NCBI RefSeq assembly: GCF_029590555.1
Contig: NZ_CP081001.1
Location: 124,001-188,000 of the forward strand
DNA length: 64,000 bases
Direction: 5' to 3'
Source of the DNA: Sphingobium sp. V4
GTDB taxonomy: Bacteria > Pseudomonadota > Alphaproteobacteria > Sphingomonadales > Sphingomonadaceae
The notes under the pieces were generated by a model, which was given only the letters and a program-made list of their open reading frames with translations, was not told the origin of the DNA and made no database searches. This document shows, piece after piece, positions 1 through 6,780 of this stretch. Each line of letters starts with the position of its first letter. Position 1 is the first letter of the stretch. The position numbers and the translations under genes were made by a program.

Positions 1-115
1 GCTGCGCGGTGCCGGGGGAAAAGCTCACGACCGACCTCAATTTCTGTCCCGCCCCGGCGCGATAGCGCCATATCCACCTTGCCGAGGCGGGGCGCAGCGG
101 CTAAGCGCATGGCCC
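1..115. other. Short upstream region before the NDUFA12 gene
   Basis: No gene can be supported here. A CTTGCC and a TAAGCG box about 18 bases apart lie roughly 10-35 bases before the ATG at 116 and could be a promoter, but neither matches the consensus well. Any gene that ends at the window edge cannot be recognised. Confidence 0.3.
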
Positions 116-514
116 ATGGGAATCCTGGCTAACATCTTCACCTGGTGGAATGGCGCCACCTTCGGCACCTGGCTCTTCACGACCCGCAAGGGCACCAAGG
201 TGGGCGAAGACCATCAGGGCAATGTCTATTATGAAGGCGGCACCGACCCCAATGGCCTGACCCGCCGCTGGGTGATCTACAACGGCGCCAATGACGCGAG
301 CCGCGTGCCGGCCGAGTGGCATGGCTGGCTGCATCATTCGATCGAGGGCGCGCCCGAAAGCTTCCTGCCGCCGCCGCGTATCTGGGAACGGGAATATACC
401 CCCAACGCGACCGGCACCGCCAACGCCTATCGCCCGTCGGGCGCGCTCGAAAAGGGCGGCCAGCGCCAGAAGGCGACCGGCGACTATGAGGCGTGGAGCC
501 CCGACGCGGCATGA
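116..514 (+). CDS. NADH:ubiquinone oxidoreductase subunit NDUFA12 family protein
   Basis: Homologue of the complex I accessory subunit NDUFA12 (B17.2), which in mitochondria sits on the peripheral arm and supports assembly of the respiratory NADH dehydrogenase. The 132-residue protein has no signal peptide or membrane segment and shows the aromatic-rich family core: WNGATFGTW near residue 11, GTKVGEDHQGNVYYE near 27, RRWVIYNG near 51 and WHGWLHH near 69. The proline-rich tail is variable in the family. Its TGA overlaps the next ATG (ATGA at 511-514), so it is probably co-translated with the DUF2155 gene. I recall this gene lying apart from the nuo operon in alphaproteobacteria, as seen here. 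Membership of the family is clear; the exact role in bacteria is inferred from mitochondria. Confidence 0.93.
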   Translation: MGILANIFTWWNGATFGTWLFTTRKGTKVGEDHQGNVYYEGGTDPNGLTRRWVIYNGANDASRVPAEWHGWLHHSIEGAPESFLPPPRIWEREYTPNATGTANAYRPSGALEKGGQRQKATGDYEAWSPDAA

Positions 515-1173
515 CCCGGCGTCCGGCGGGGGCGTTCCCGCCGATCCTGCATGGCCTTCCCCTGCTGTCCTGCGCCCTGGTGCTGGCTGCCTGTGGCGAC
601 AATGATCTGCCCGCCGCCAACCAGTCGGGGCCGGTCAAGGTCGAAGGCAGCTCGATCCGCACGGCCGACAATGGCGTGTTGCCCGGTACGCCGATGGCGC
701 AACGCAGCGCCGTCATCGGCCTGCTCAACAAGCGCAACGGGCTGACCCGCGATTTGACGATGAAGCCGGGCGAAGCACTGCGTGTCGGCGATGCGATCGT
801 CCGCCTCCAGGCTTGCGAAACCAGCGCGCCCTGGGAAAATGTCCAGGAAACCGGCGCCTTCGTCCAGCTCGACGTGCGATCCAGCGCCGACAATAAATGG
901 CGTCGCGCCTTTTCCGGCTGGCTGTTCCGCGACCGGCCCGACCGCAATGTCGTGCAGCACCCGGTCTATGACGTCTGGGTCAGGAGCTGTGCGATGGAAT
1001 GGCCGGAAACCGGCCCTGACACGGTCAAGCTGGGCGGCAAGGGCGAGCCGGTGTCCGCCGCCTCTCCTGCGAGCGGGGCGAACGCCAGTTCGGCCGCCAG
1101 CCCCGAACCGGCCGACAGCGGGTCCGCGCCTACGCCCAGCGGTACGCCCGCGACCGCCGCGCCCAATAACTGA
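511..1173 (+). CDS. DUF2155 domain-containing lipoprotein
   Basis: A 220-residue predicted lipoprotein. The ATG at 511 is chosen because it overlaps the upstream stop and gives a clean signal peptide with a VLAAC lipobox (lipid-bearing Cys near residue 28). The DUF2155 core spans about residues 70-165: it includes KPGEALRVGD, RLQACETSAPWENVQETGAF and the characteristic HPVYDVWVRSC segment, followed by a low-complexity Ala/Ser/Pro tail. DUF2155 proteins are alphaproteobacterial envelope proteins of unknown function. The last 208 bases, including HPVYDVW, lie antisense to the 3' end of aat. Family assignment is strong; function is unknown. Confidence 0.88.
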   Translation: MTRRPAGAFPPILHGLPLLSCALVLAACGDNDLPAANQSGPVKVEGSSIRTADNGVLPGTPMAQRSAVIGLLNKRNGLTRDLTMKPGEALRVGDAIVRLQACETSAPWENVQETGAFVQLDVRSSADNKWRRAFSGWLFRDRPDRNVVQHPVYDVWVRSCAMEWPETGPDTVKLGGKGEPVSAASPASGANASSAASPEPADSGSAPTPSGTPATAAPNN

Positions 1174-1718
1174 AGATAATCGCGCTGGCTGATCTCGATC
1201 GCGCCCATGGAGCGCAGATGATCGGTCATGAACTGGCAGTCGAGCAGGGTGAAGCCGGCAAAGCGCAGTCGCGCCACCAGCCAGGCCAGCGCGACCTTTG
1301 ACGCGTCGGTGCGGCGCGACACCATGGATTCGCCGAAAAACGCCTGGCCGAGCGCCACGCCATAGAGCCCGCCAACCAGTTCCTCGCCCTCCCAGACCTC
1401 GACCGAATGGGCGAAGCCGCGCGCATGGAGATCGCGATATGCGCGCTCTATCTCATGGTTGATCCAGGTGGAGGGGCGATCCGCCGCGGCCTGCGCGCAA
1501 AGCGCCAATATCTCGCCGAAGGCGCGGTTCGCGGTGACGCGGAACCGTTCGCGGCGAATCACTTTGGCCAGCGAGTGGGAGAGGTGAAAGCCCTCCAGTG
1601 GCAATATGGCGCGATATTTTGGCTCGACCCAGTAGACCTCGCGCGCGTCGCGATCGTCCGACATGGGGAAGACGCCGATGGAATAGGCCTGCAACAGGAT
1701 CAGCGGGTCGATCATCAT
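966..1718 (-). CDS. aat: Leucyl/phenylalanyl-tRNA--protein transferase
   Basis: Transfers Leu or Phe from aminoacyl-tRNA to N-terminal Arg or Lys of proteins, creating an N-end-rule degradation signal read by ClpS/ClpAP; cytoplasmic. The 250-residue protein carries family motifs: LLQAYSIGVFPMSD at the N-terminus, YWVEPKYRAILPL near 30, STWINHEIERAY near 85, HSVEVWEGEELVGGLYGVALG near 105 (the last ten residues form the fold core), FFGESMVSR near 127 and DCQFMTDHLRSMGA near 160. The start codon may be 1718 or the second Met at 1715, for which a GGAG lies four bases upstream. About 68 C-terminal residues, including the SGHSIAQLLTQTS end, are encoded antisense to the DUF2155 gene. E. coli Aat is about 234 residues, so a modest tail extension is present. 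Confidence 0.95.
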   Translation of the reverse strand: MMIDPLILLQAYSIGVFPMSDDRDAREVYWVEPKYRAILPLEGFHLSHSLAKVIRRERFRVTANRAFGEILALCAQAAADRPSTWINHEIERAYRDLHARGFAHSVEVWEGEELVGGLYGVALGQAFFGESMVSRRTDASKVALAWLVARLRFAGFTLLDCQFMTDHLRSMGAIEISQRDYLQLLGAAVAGVPLGVGADPLSAGSGLAAELAFAPLAGEAADTGSPLPPSLTVSGPVSGHSIAQLLTQTS

Positions 1719-1804
1719 GCTCCATCAGGATTAGCAGACCCGGACGGAAGGACCAGCCCCTTACGACCGCTTTCGGCGCTGTCCCGCGCGGCTTATGATG
1801 CCCC

Positions 1805-2152
1805 ATGCGCCTTGTGCTGATTTTCCTGCTGCTGGCCAGCCTTGCGGTTCCCGTCCTTGCTCGATCCGACCGCAGCGGCCATTATTATCTGCGCGGCGTG
1901 ATGGAGACGGGGTCGGAACTGCTGCTGCGACCCGATGGCCGATTTCAATGGTATCTGGTGATCGGCGCGCTCGACCTGTTCGCCGAAGGGCGCTGGAGCG
2001 AGAAGGACGGCATTGTCCTGCTGAAGGCCGAGAAAACGAAGGACGTGCCGGAGCCGGGTTTCGAGACGCTGCAGTTGACGGTGCGCGACAGCGACCTGAT
2101 CCCGCCGGACGGACATGGCGCCTATGTGTTGCCAATGCGCGCGGGCGATTGA
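1805..2152 (+). CDS. Small secreted hypothetical protein
   Basis: A 115-residue protein that I do not recognise. Residues 1-19 form a good cleavable signal peptide (hydrophobic LIFLLLASLAVPV ending at VLA), so the mature part of about 96 residues is probably periplasmic. The mature part has alternating hydrophobic residues and several Gly/Asp turns (GSELLLRPDGRFQWYLVIGALD), which suggests a small beta-sheet domain. No clear ribosome binding site precedes the ATG. The stop at 2150-2152 overlaps the -35 box of the dipeptidase promoter, so the two genes may be separately transcribed despite their proximity. Confidence 0.7.
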   Translation: MRLVLIFLLLASLAVPVLARSDRSGHYYLRGVMETGSELLLRPDGRFQWYLVIGALDLFAEGRWSEKDGIVLLKAEKTKDVPEPGFETLQLTVRDSDLIPPDGHGAYVLPMRAGD

Positions 2153-2176
2153 CACGGGCTGGCGCGTGCCTAGCGT
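2149..2176 (+). promoter_or_regulatory. Candidate sigma-70-type promoter of the dipeptidase gene
   Basis: A perfect TTGACA at 2149-2154 is followed after 16 bases by TAGCGT at 2171-2176. The expected start of transcription would be at about 2182-2184, next to the ATG at 2185, implying an almost leaderless mRNA. Confidence 0.55.
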
Positions 2177-2184
2177 CGTCTTCC

Positions 2185-3459
2185 ATGAAAAACATATGCT
2201 TGGCGCTGCTGCCGCTCCTCCTCGCCATTCCCTCCGTGCACGCTGCTGACGCTCCGGTCGCCGGTCCCTATGCCGCGCGGATCGACAAGCTGCTGAAGGC
2301 CACGCCGCTGATCGATGGCCATAATGACTGGCCGGAGGCGCTGGCGGAGAAGGCGAAGGACGCCCGCTGGACGATGGACCTGACCCGGCTCGACCCGAAG
2401 CAATATCATACCGACATCACCCGCCTGCGCGCCGGCGGCGTCGGGGGGCAATTCTGGTCGGTATGGGTGTCGGCGGATCTGCCGCAGGTGCAGCAGGTGA
2501 AGGACACGCTCGACCAGATCGGCATGGTCCACAGCCTCGTCGCCCGCTATCCGCAGCATTTCCGGTTGGCCCGCACCGCCGCCGACATGCGCGCCGCGCA
2601 CAGGGCAGGGCGGATCGGATCGCTGATCGGGGTCGAGGGCGGTGGCCAGATCGACGGCAGCCTGGCGGTGCTGCGCGCCTATCGGGAATTGGGCGCTTCC
2701 TATCTGACTCTGACCCACAGCCGCACCATCGCATGGGCCGACAGCGCGACCGACAATCCGCAGCATGATGGTCTCACCCCCTTCGGCGAGGCGGTGGTGC
2801 ATGAACTGAACCGGCTGGGGATGCTGGTCGACCTCAGCCATGTCAGCGAAGCGACGATGCTCGACGCGCTGCGCGTGACGAAGGCGCCCGTGATTTTCTC
2901 CCATTCCAATGCCCGCGCGCTCTGCAACACGTCGCGCAACGTGTCGGACAGGGTGCTCAAGCAGGTCGCGGTCAATGGCGGCGTGGTGATGGTCAATTTC
3001 GCGGCCCAATATGTGTCCGAAGCGCGCCGCGTCTGGGGATCGGACCGCAGCGCCGAAATCACCCGCAACAACGCCCCGCCTTTCGGCGGCCTGCATATCG
3101 GCGACCCGGACGCGGCGGCGAGGGCGCTGGCCGACTGGGAAAGGGCGAACCCGGAGCCGGTGACGACCATCGGCCAGGTCGCCGATCATGTCGAGCATAT
3201 CGTCAGACAAGCCGGCATCGACCATGTCGGGATCGGCAGCGACTTCGACGGGGTGGGCGCGCTGCCCCAGGGGCTGAGCGGCGTCGAAACCTATCCCGCC
3301 CTGTTCGCCGAGTTGATGCGCCGCGGCTGGAGCGACGGCGACATCGCCAAGCTGGCCGGGGAGAATGTGCTGCGTGTCATGGCGGCGGCGGAAAAGGTCG
3401 CGGCAAGCATGAAGGGCGAGCCGCAGGGCCATGCGGTGCTGGCGGTGGCCAAAGAATAA
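2185..3459 (+). CDS. Membrane dipeptidase (peptidase M19, renal dipeptidase family), exported
   Basis: Zinc dipeptidase of the amidohydrolase-like M19 family that cleaves dipeptides, often with broad or D-residue tolerance; probably periplasmic. The ATG at 2185 gives a 424-residue protein with a 20-residue signal peptide ending VHA. Metal-site motifs are visible: IDGHND at residues 43-48, GVEGGGQI near 150 with the bridging Glu, DLSHVSE near 218, FSHSNARAL near 239, and GIGSDFDG near 350. An open frame extends upstream without a stop, but it overlaps the preceding small gene and has no signal sequence, so the 2185 start is preferred. The TTGACA promoter lies just upstream. The natural substrate is not deducible. 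Confidence 0.92.
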   Translation: MKNICLALLPLLLAIPSVHAADAPVAGPYAARIDKLLKATPLIDGHNDWPEALAEKAKDARWTMDLTRLDPKQYHTDITRLRAGGVGGQFWSVWVSADLPQVQQVKDTLDQIGMVHSLVARYPQHFRLARTAADMRAAHRAGRIGSLIGVEGGGQIDGSLAVLRAYRELGASYLTLTHSRTIAWADSATDNPQHDGLTPFGEAVVHELNRLGMLVDLSHVSEATMLDALRVTKAPVIFSHSNARALCNTSRNVSDRVLKQVAVNGGVVMVNFAAQYVSEARRVWGSDRSAEITRNNAPPFGGLHIGDPDAAARALADWERANPEPVTTIGQVADHVEHIVRQAGIDHVGIGSDFDGVGALPQGLSGVETYPALFAELMRRGWSDGDIAKLAGENVLRVMAAAEKVAASMKGEPQGHAVLAVAKE

Positions 3460-3558
3460 GGGGGCAGGCTGGCAAAAAGGGCTGAGGGGGTGCAAGCGCG
3501 CGAAAATGAGCCCGGCTATCGCAAAGCTCCCTCGTCCAACTTCGCCTGACCGCTCCAG

Positions 3559-4215
3559 CTAGGTCTCCGGCATCCCGCCCAACGGAAAATAGGGTCGCCA
3601 CGGTCGTGCTTCCTCCACCGCGCGGGCGAAGGATAGCCGCTCCAGCAGCCGCCTCAGATAAGCGCGGACATGGCGCATGGCCTCCGGAACGGGATGCGAC
3701 CAGTGGGCGTAGAAAAGATGCGGCGCGGCGGCGCAGTCGGCCAGGCTGAACATGTCACCCGCAGCCCATTCCCGCCCCGCCATATGCGCGTCGAGCCAGG
3801 TATAGGCCTGGTCCAGCGCAGCCCGCGCATCGGCGACGCCCGCCGGGTCTTTCTGGCCTTCGGGACGCAAAGCATCCAACACCAGCTTCTGCTGCGGCGT
3901 CGCCACATGATTGTCGAAGACACGGTCGAGCAGCCGCACCTCCAGCGCCGCGGCAGGATCATCCGGGATCAGCCGCACCGGCCCGGGATGATGGATATGA
4001 AGATGCTCGACGATGATGCTCGCTTCGAACACCGCGTTCCCGTCATCCTCCAGCACCGGGAATTTGCCGATTGGCCAGAGTTCGGACAGTCGCGCGCCAT
4101 TGTCCGGGTGGTCGGGGTCGAGCATCCGGAAGGTGAAGGGAATATCATTCTCGTAAAAGGCGATCAGTGCCTTCTGGCAGTAGGAGGAGAAGGGGTGGCC
4201 GAACAATTGCAGCAT
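3559..4215 (-). CDS. Glutathione S-transferase family protein
   Basis: Thioredoxin-fold N-terminal domain (about residues 1-80) followed by an all-helical C-terminal domain, typical of cytosolic GSTs. Visible motifs are LFGHPFSSYCQKALIAFYEN at the glutathione-binding site with a Ser/Cys pair, IGKFPVLEDDG with the cis-Pro near residue 53, and EASIIVEHL near 65. The C-terminal half has the GDMFSLADCAAAP N-capping region. The ATG at 4215 (218 residues) is preferred because GGAGG lies six bases before it; an alternative Met two codons upstream at 4221 has GGAG too close. The class and substrate cannot be read from the sequence. Confidence 0.88.
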   Translation of the reverse strand: MLQLFGHPFSSYCQKALIAFYENDIPFTFRMLDPDHPDNGARLSELWPIGKFPVLEDDGNAVFEASIIVEHLHIHHPGPVRLIPDDPAAALEVRLLDRVFDNHVATPQQKLVLDALRPEGQKDPAGVADARAALDQAYTWLDAHMAGREWAAGDMFSLADCAAAPHLFYAHWSHPVPEAMRHVRAYLRRLLERLSFARAVEEARPWRPYFPLGGMPET

Positions 4216-4240
4216 CGCCATCCTCCTCCCCTGCAGGCGA

Positions 4241-5041
4241 TCAGTGGACGAAGCGTGCCACCACGTCGCGATAGGATCGGCTGACCTTTACCTGGGCGCC
4301 CGATTCCAGCACCAGGAAACATTCGCCATTGGTGTGCGGCTTCACCTGACGCACCTGGCTAAGATTGACGATGGTGGAGCGGTGGACCCGCTGGAAATTG
4401 CGCGGATCGAGCCGCTTTTCCAGATCCTTCATCGTCTCGCGCAGGATCAACGAATTGTCGGCGGTATAGATGCACATATAGTCGCCGGCCGCATCGATCC
4501 GCTCGATCGAATCCACGTCGACGCGGAAAATCTGGCCGCGATCCTTGATGTTGATGAGCTTTTCGAACCGATTGGACGCAGGGGCATCGTCGTCCGCCGC
4601 GAAATCGCTCATCGCCTGCGGAGCGACTTCGGCCAGCACCTCGCGCAGCTTCTCGGCTTCCTGCACCTGGCGCTTTTCGCTCAGGCGCTGCCGCACCCGG
4701 TCGAGCGCGTCGGCGAGGCGGCCTTCCTCCACCGGTTTCATAAGATAGTCCACGGCCTGCGCCTCGAACGCGCGGATCGCATGGTCGCTATAGGCAGTCA
4801 CGAAGATGAACAGCGGCGGCTCCACCTCCATCATGCCCTGGACGACGGAAAAGCCATCGAAACCGGGCATTTGAATGTCGAGGAACACAAGGTCGGGTTT
4901 ATGCGTCTTGATGGCACGGATGGCTTCGCGGCCATTGGTGCAGGTTTCAATGATTTCGACATCCTCATGCGCTTGCAGACGCAGCTGGAGACCTTGAATG
5001 GCCAGGCTTTCGTCATCGACGAGGATTGTTCTGATGGTCAT
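4241..5041 (-). CDS. LytTR-family response regulator
   Basis: A 266-residue DNA-binding response regulator. The receiver domain (about residues 3-125) has the acidic pair VDDES at 8-12, the phospho-acceptor Asp55 in FLDIQMPG, a Thr in FVTAYSDH and the conserved Lys in YLMKPVEE. The C-terminal LytTR domain (about 160-262) shows RVDVDSIERIDAAGDYMCIY, RVHRSTIVNLSQV and VSRSYRDVV, the pattern of a beta-rich DNA-binding domain. Its ATG overlaps the stop of the upstream kinase gene by four bases (5038-5041), so it is its cognate partner. Targets are unknown; LytTR regulators often control envelope or extracellular functions. Confidence 0.93.
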   Translation of the reverse strand: MTIRTILVDDESLAIQGLQLRLQAHEDVEIIETCTNGREAIRAIKTHKPDLVFLDIQMPGFDGFSVVQGMMEVEPPLFIFVTAYSDHAIRAFEAQAVDYLMKPVEEGRLADALDRVRQRLSEKRQVQEAEKLREVLAEVAPQAMSDFAADDDAPASNRFEKLINIKDRGQIFRVDVDSIERIDAAGDYMCIYTADNSLILRETMKDLEKRLDPRNFQRVHRSTIVNLSQVRQVKPHTNGECFLVLESGAQVKVSRSYRDVVARFVH

Positions 5042-6144
5042 GCGGCCACTTTCGATGTTTCTTCCATGTTCAGCGGAATTTCGATGATGACCGAAAATCC
5101 GCCTGGCGTGGAACGCGTTTCGAAGCTCTGTCGTTCCCCGAAGGCCTGAATTAACCGGTCCCGGATGTTCGGCAGGCCGACGCCCGTTCCTTCGCTCATG
5201 GGAATGTGCGGTTTCATGGCGCCGTCGTTCAATCCCGGTCCGGTGTCCGATACGACGATCCGGACATTTTCACCGGCGGGCTGCGCCGCCACCGAAATCT
5301 CGGCCCCTTCTTCCTTGGGGGTCACCGCATATTTGATCGCATTTTCGACCAGCGGTTGCAACAGCAGCGACGGCAGTCGCGCATGGGCCACCATCGGATC
5401 GATGGAAAAGACCGGGCGGAGTCGATCCTCGAACCGCATCTTCTCGATCTCCAGATAGAGTTTCAGCGTCTCCACCTCCTGTTCGATCGTCACCTGGGCC
5501 GTCGGCTCGTTGATCAGGGTATAGCGCAGGAAGGAGGACAGGCGCGACAGCATCGCATTCGCCCGGTCGGTCTGCTTGAGCAGGACCAGCGTCGATATGC
5601 TGTTGAGCGTGTTGAACAGGAAATGCGGGTTGAGCTGGTAGCGCAGCATTGCCAGCTGGGCGTTGGCGGCCTGGTTTTCCAGCCGCAGCAGCTGGTCCGC
5701 CTGTTCCTCGACCGTCAGGTAGAAGTTGATCGCATAATAGAGCGCTGACCAGGCGCCCACCAGCGTCATAGACAGGTAAAAGGCGCCCAGGAAGAGTTGC
5801 AGGCCCGCCGTCTCGCTGCCCCGGTTCTGGGTGGAAAAGACCCAGGAGTCGATGAATGCGACCAGGCCCGCCGCCAGCACCACGGTCAGAATCGACACAC
5901 CCCAGGTGACGATCGGCCGCTGCTTGAGCAGGAAGCGGAAGACGACCGCGATCAGCAGCGTCACCGAATAGCCGGTGACGGTCGAAATCATCACCGGCAC
6001 CAGACTGGACAATGGCTGCCCATTGGCGACCGTGGAGGAGCCGCGCAGCAGGAACGCGCCCGCCCATCCCAGCGATTGCAGGTTCCAGAAGGCGCGGTTC
6101 TTGTCAGCGAAAAAGGGCTGAGGCTGGATACGGGGAGCAGACAT
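5038..6144 (-). CDS. LytS/AlgZ-type sensor histidine kinase
   Basis: A 368-residue membrane kinase with several N-terminal hydrophobic segments (about residues 22-145, probably four helices with short loops and no large sensor domain), then a coiled segment rich in Gln/Leu. The His_kinase domain has RYQLNPHFLFNTLNSIST, in which His174 is the likely phospho-acceptor, followed by PSLLLQPLVENAIKYA (N box) and DTGPGLNDG plus GTGVGLPNIRDRL (ATP-binding glycine boxes). It is translationally coupled to the LytTR regulator downstream. Absence of an extracytoplasmic domain suggests that it senses a membrane-associated or intramembrane signal, which is inference. Confidence 0.93.
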   Translation of the reverse strand: MSAPRIQPQPFFADKNRAFWNLQSLGWAGAFLLRGSSTVANGQPLSSLVPVMISTVTGYSVTLLIAVVFRFLLKQRPIVTWGVSILTVVLAAGLVAFIDSWVFSTQNRGSETAGLQLFLGAFYLSMTLVGAWSALYYAINFYLTVEEQADQLLRLENQAANAQLAMLRYQLNPHFLFNTLNSISTLVLLKQTDRANAMLSRLSSFLRYTLINEPTAQVTIEQEVETLKLYLEIEKMRFEDRLRPVFSIDPMVAHARLPSLLLQPLVENAIKYAVTPKEEGAEISVAAQPAGENVRIVVSDTGPGLNDGAMKPHIPMSEGTGVGLPNIRDRLIQAFGERQSFETRSTPGGFSVIIEIPLNMEETSKVAA

Positions 6145-6186
6145 CTCCCCCAGCCTAGAGACTTTCCGCGCCGGGGTGAAGCCGCG

Positions 6187-6669
6187 TCAGGCCGCCGCTG
6201 CGGGTTCTTCCGCCATCGGCGTCACCTCGTCCCGGCACAGCCAGACCAGATCGGACAGGTCGAGGGTGCGTCCGTCATGCGCCTGGATGCCGATCAGGCG
6301 GATCGGCTGGCCGTCCCGCTTGTCCGCCAGCACCTGGCAGGCCGGGGTGCCGCAGCCCCATTTCTCGCCCCATTGGCGCAGCGCGATCATGGCCGGCGCC
6401 AGATCCTGCCCCTTTTCGGTCAGCCGATATTCGACCTTGCGCCGGTCGCACTGCATCGGCTGGCGCAGCATGATGCCGTTTTCCACCAGTCGCGCTAGCC
6501 GGTTGGCAAGGATGTTGCGGGCAATGCCGAGGGTCGACTGGAACTCCTCGAAATGGCGGATGCCTGACAGGGCGCCGCGCAAGATCAGGAACGACCAGCG
6601 TTCACCCATCATCTCCAGCGCGCTTGGAAGCGCGCATTGTTCCAGATCCTGGGCCAGATTATGTTTCAT
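6187..6669 (-). CDS. HxlR-family transcriptional regulator
   Basis: A 160-residue winged-helix regulator. The ATG at 6669 gives the expected MKHNLAQDLEQCALPSAL start, in which the Cys near residue 12 is conserved in many HxlR proteins. The recognition region covers about residues 18-85, with MGERWSFLILRGAL, HFEEFQSTLGIARNILANRL and YRLTEKGQDLAPAM motifs. A C-terminal stretch of about 60 residues with two Cys (WGCGTPAC) goes beyond the DNA-binding domain and might be a redox or ligand element. It is divergent from rel; three TGTTGCA boxes in the spacer are candidate operators. Confidence 0.9.
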   Translation of the reverse strand: MKHNLAQDLEQCALPSALEMMGERWSFLILRGALSGIRHFEEFQSTLGIARNILANRLARLVENGIMLRQPMQCDRRKVEYRLTEKGQDLAPAMIALRQWGEKWGCGTPACQVLADKRDGQPIRLIGIQAHDGRTLDLSDLVWLCRDEVTPMAEEPAAAA

Positions 6670-6698
6670 GGTGGTCACGCATAGCGTAAAGCTGGGAA

Positions 6699-6748
6699 TG
6701 TTGCAAAATCGCCGCCTAATTGCTGCAACATGGGATTTTTTTGTTGCA
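6699..6748. promoter_or_regulatory. Candidate HxlR operator: three TGTTGCA boxes
   Basis: TGTTGCA occurs at 6699-6705 and 6742-6748 on the plus strand, and as its reverse complement TGCAACA at 6724-6730. The first two make an inverted repeat with an 18-base spacer between hxlR and rel. Winged-helix regulators of this family commonly bind palindromes near their own gene, so autoregulation is a reasonable guess; the third copy is nearer to the rel start. Confidence 0.45.
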
Positions 6749-6780
6749 CCACAAGGGGGTTCCAACACAATCGGGCAACG

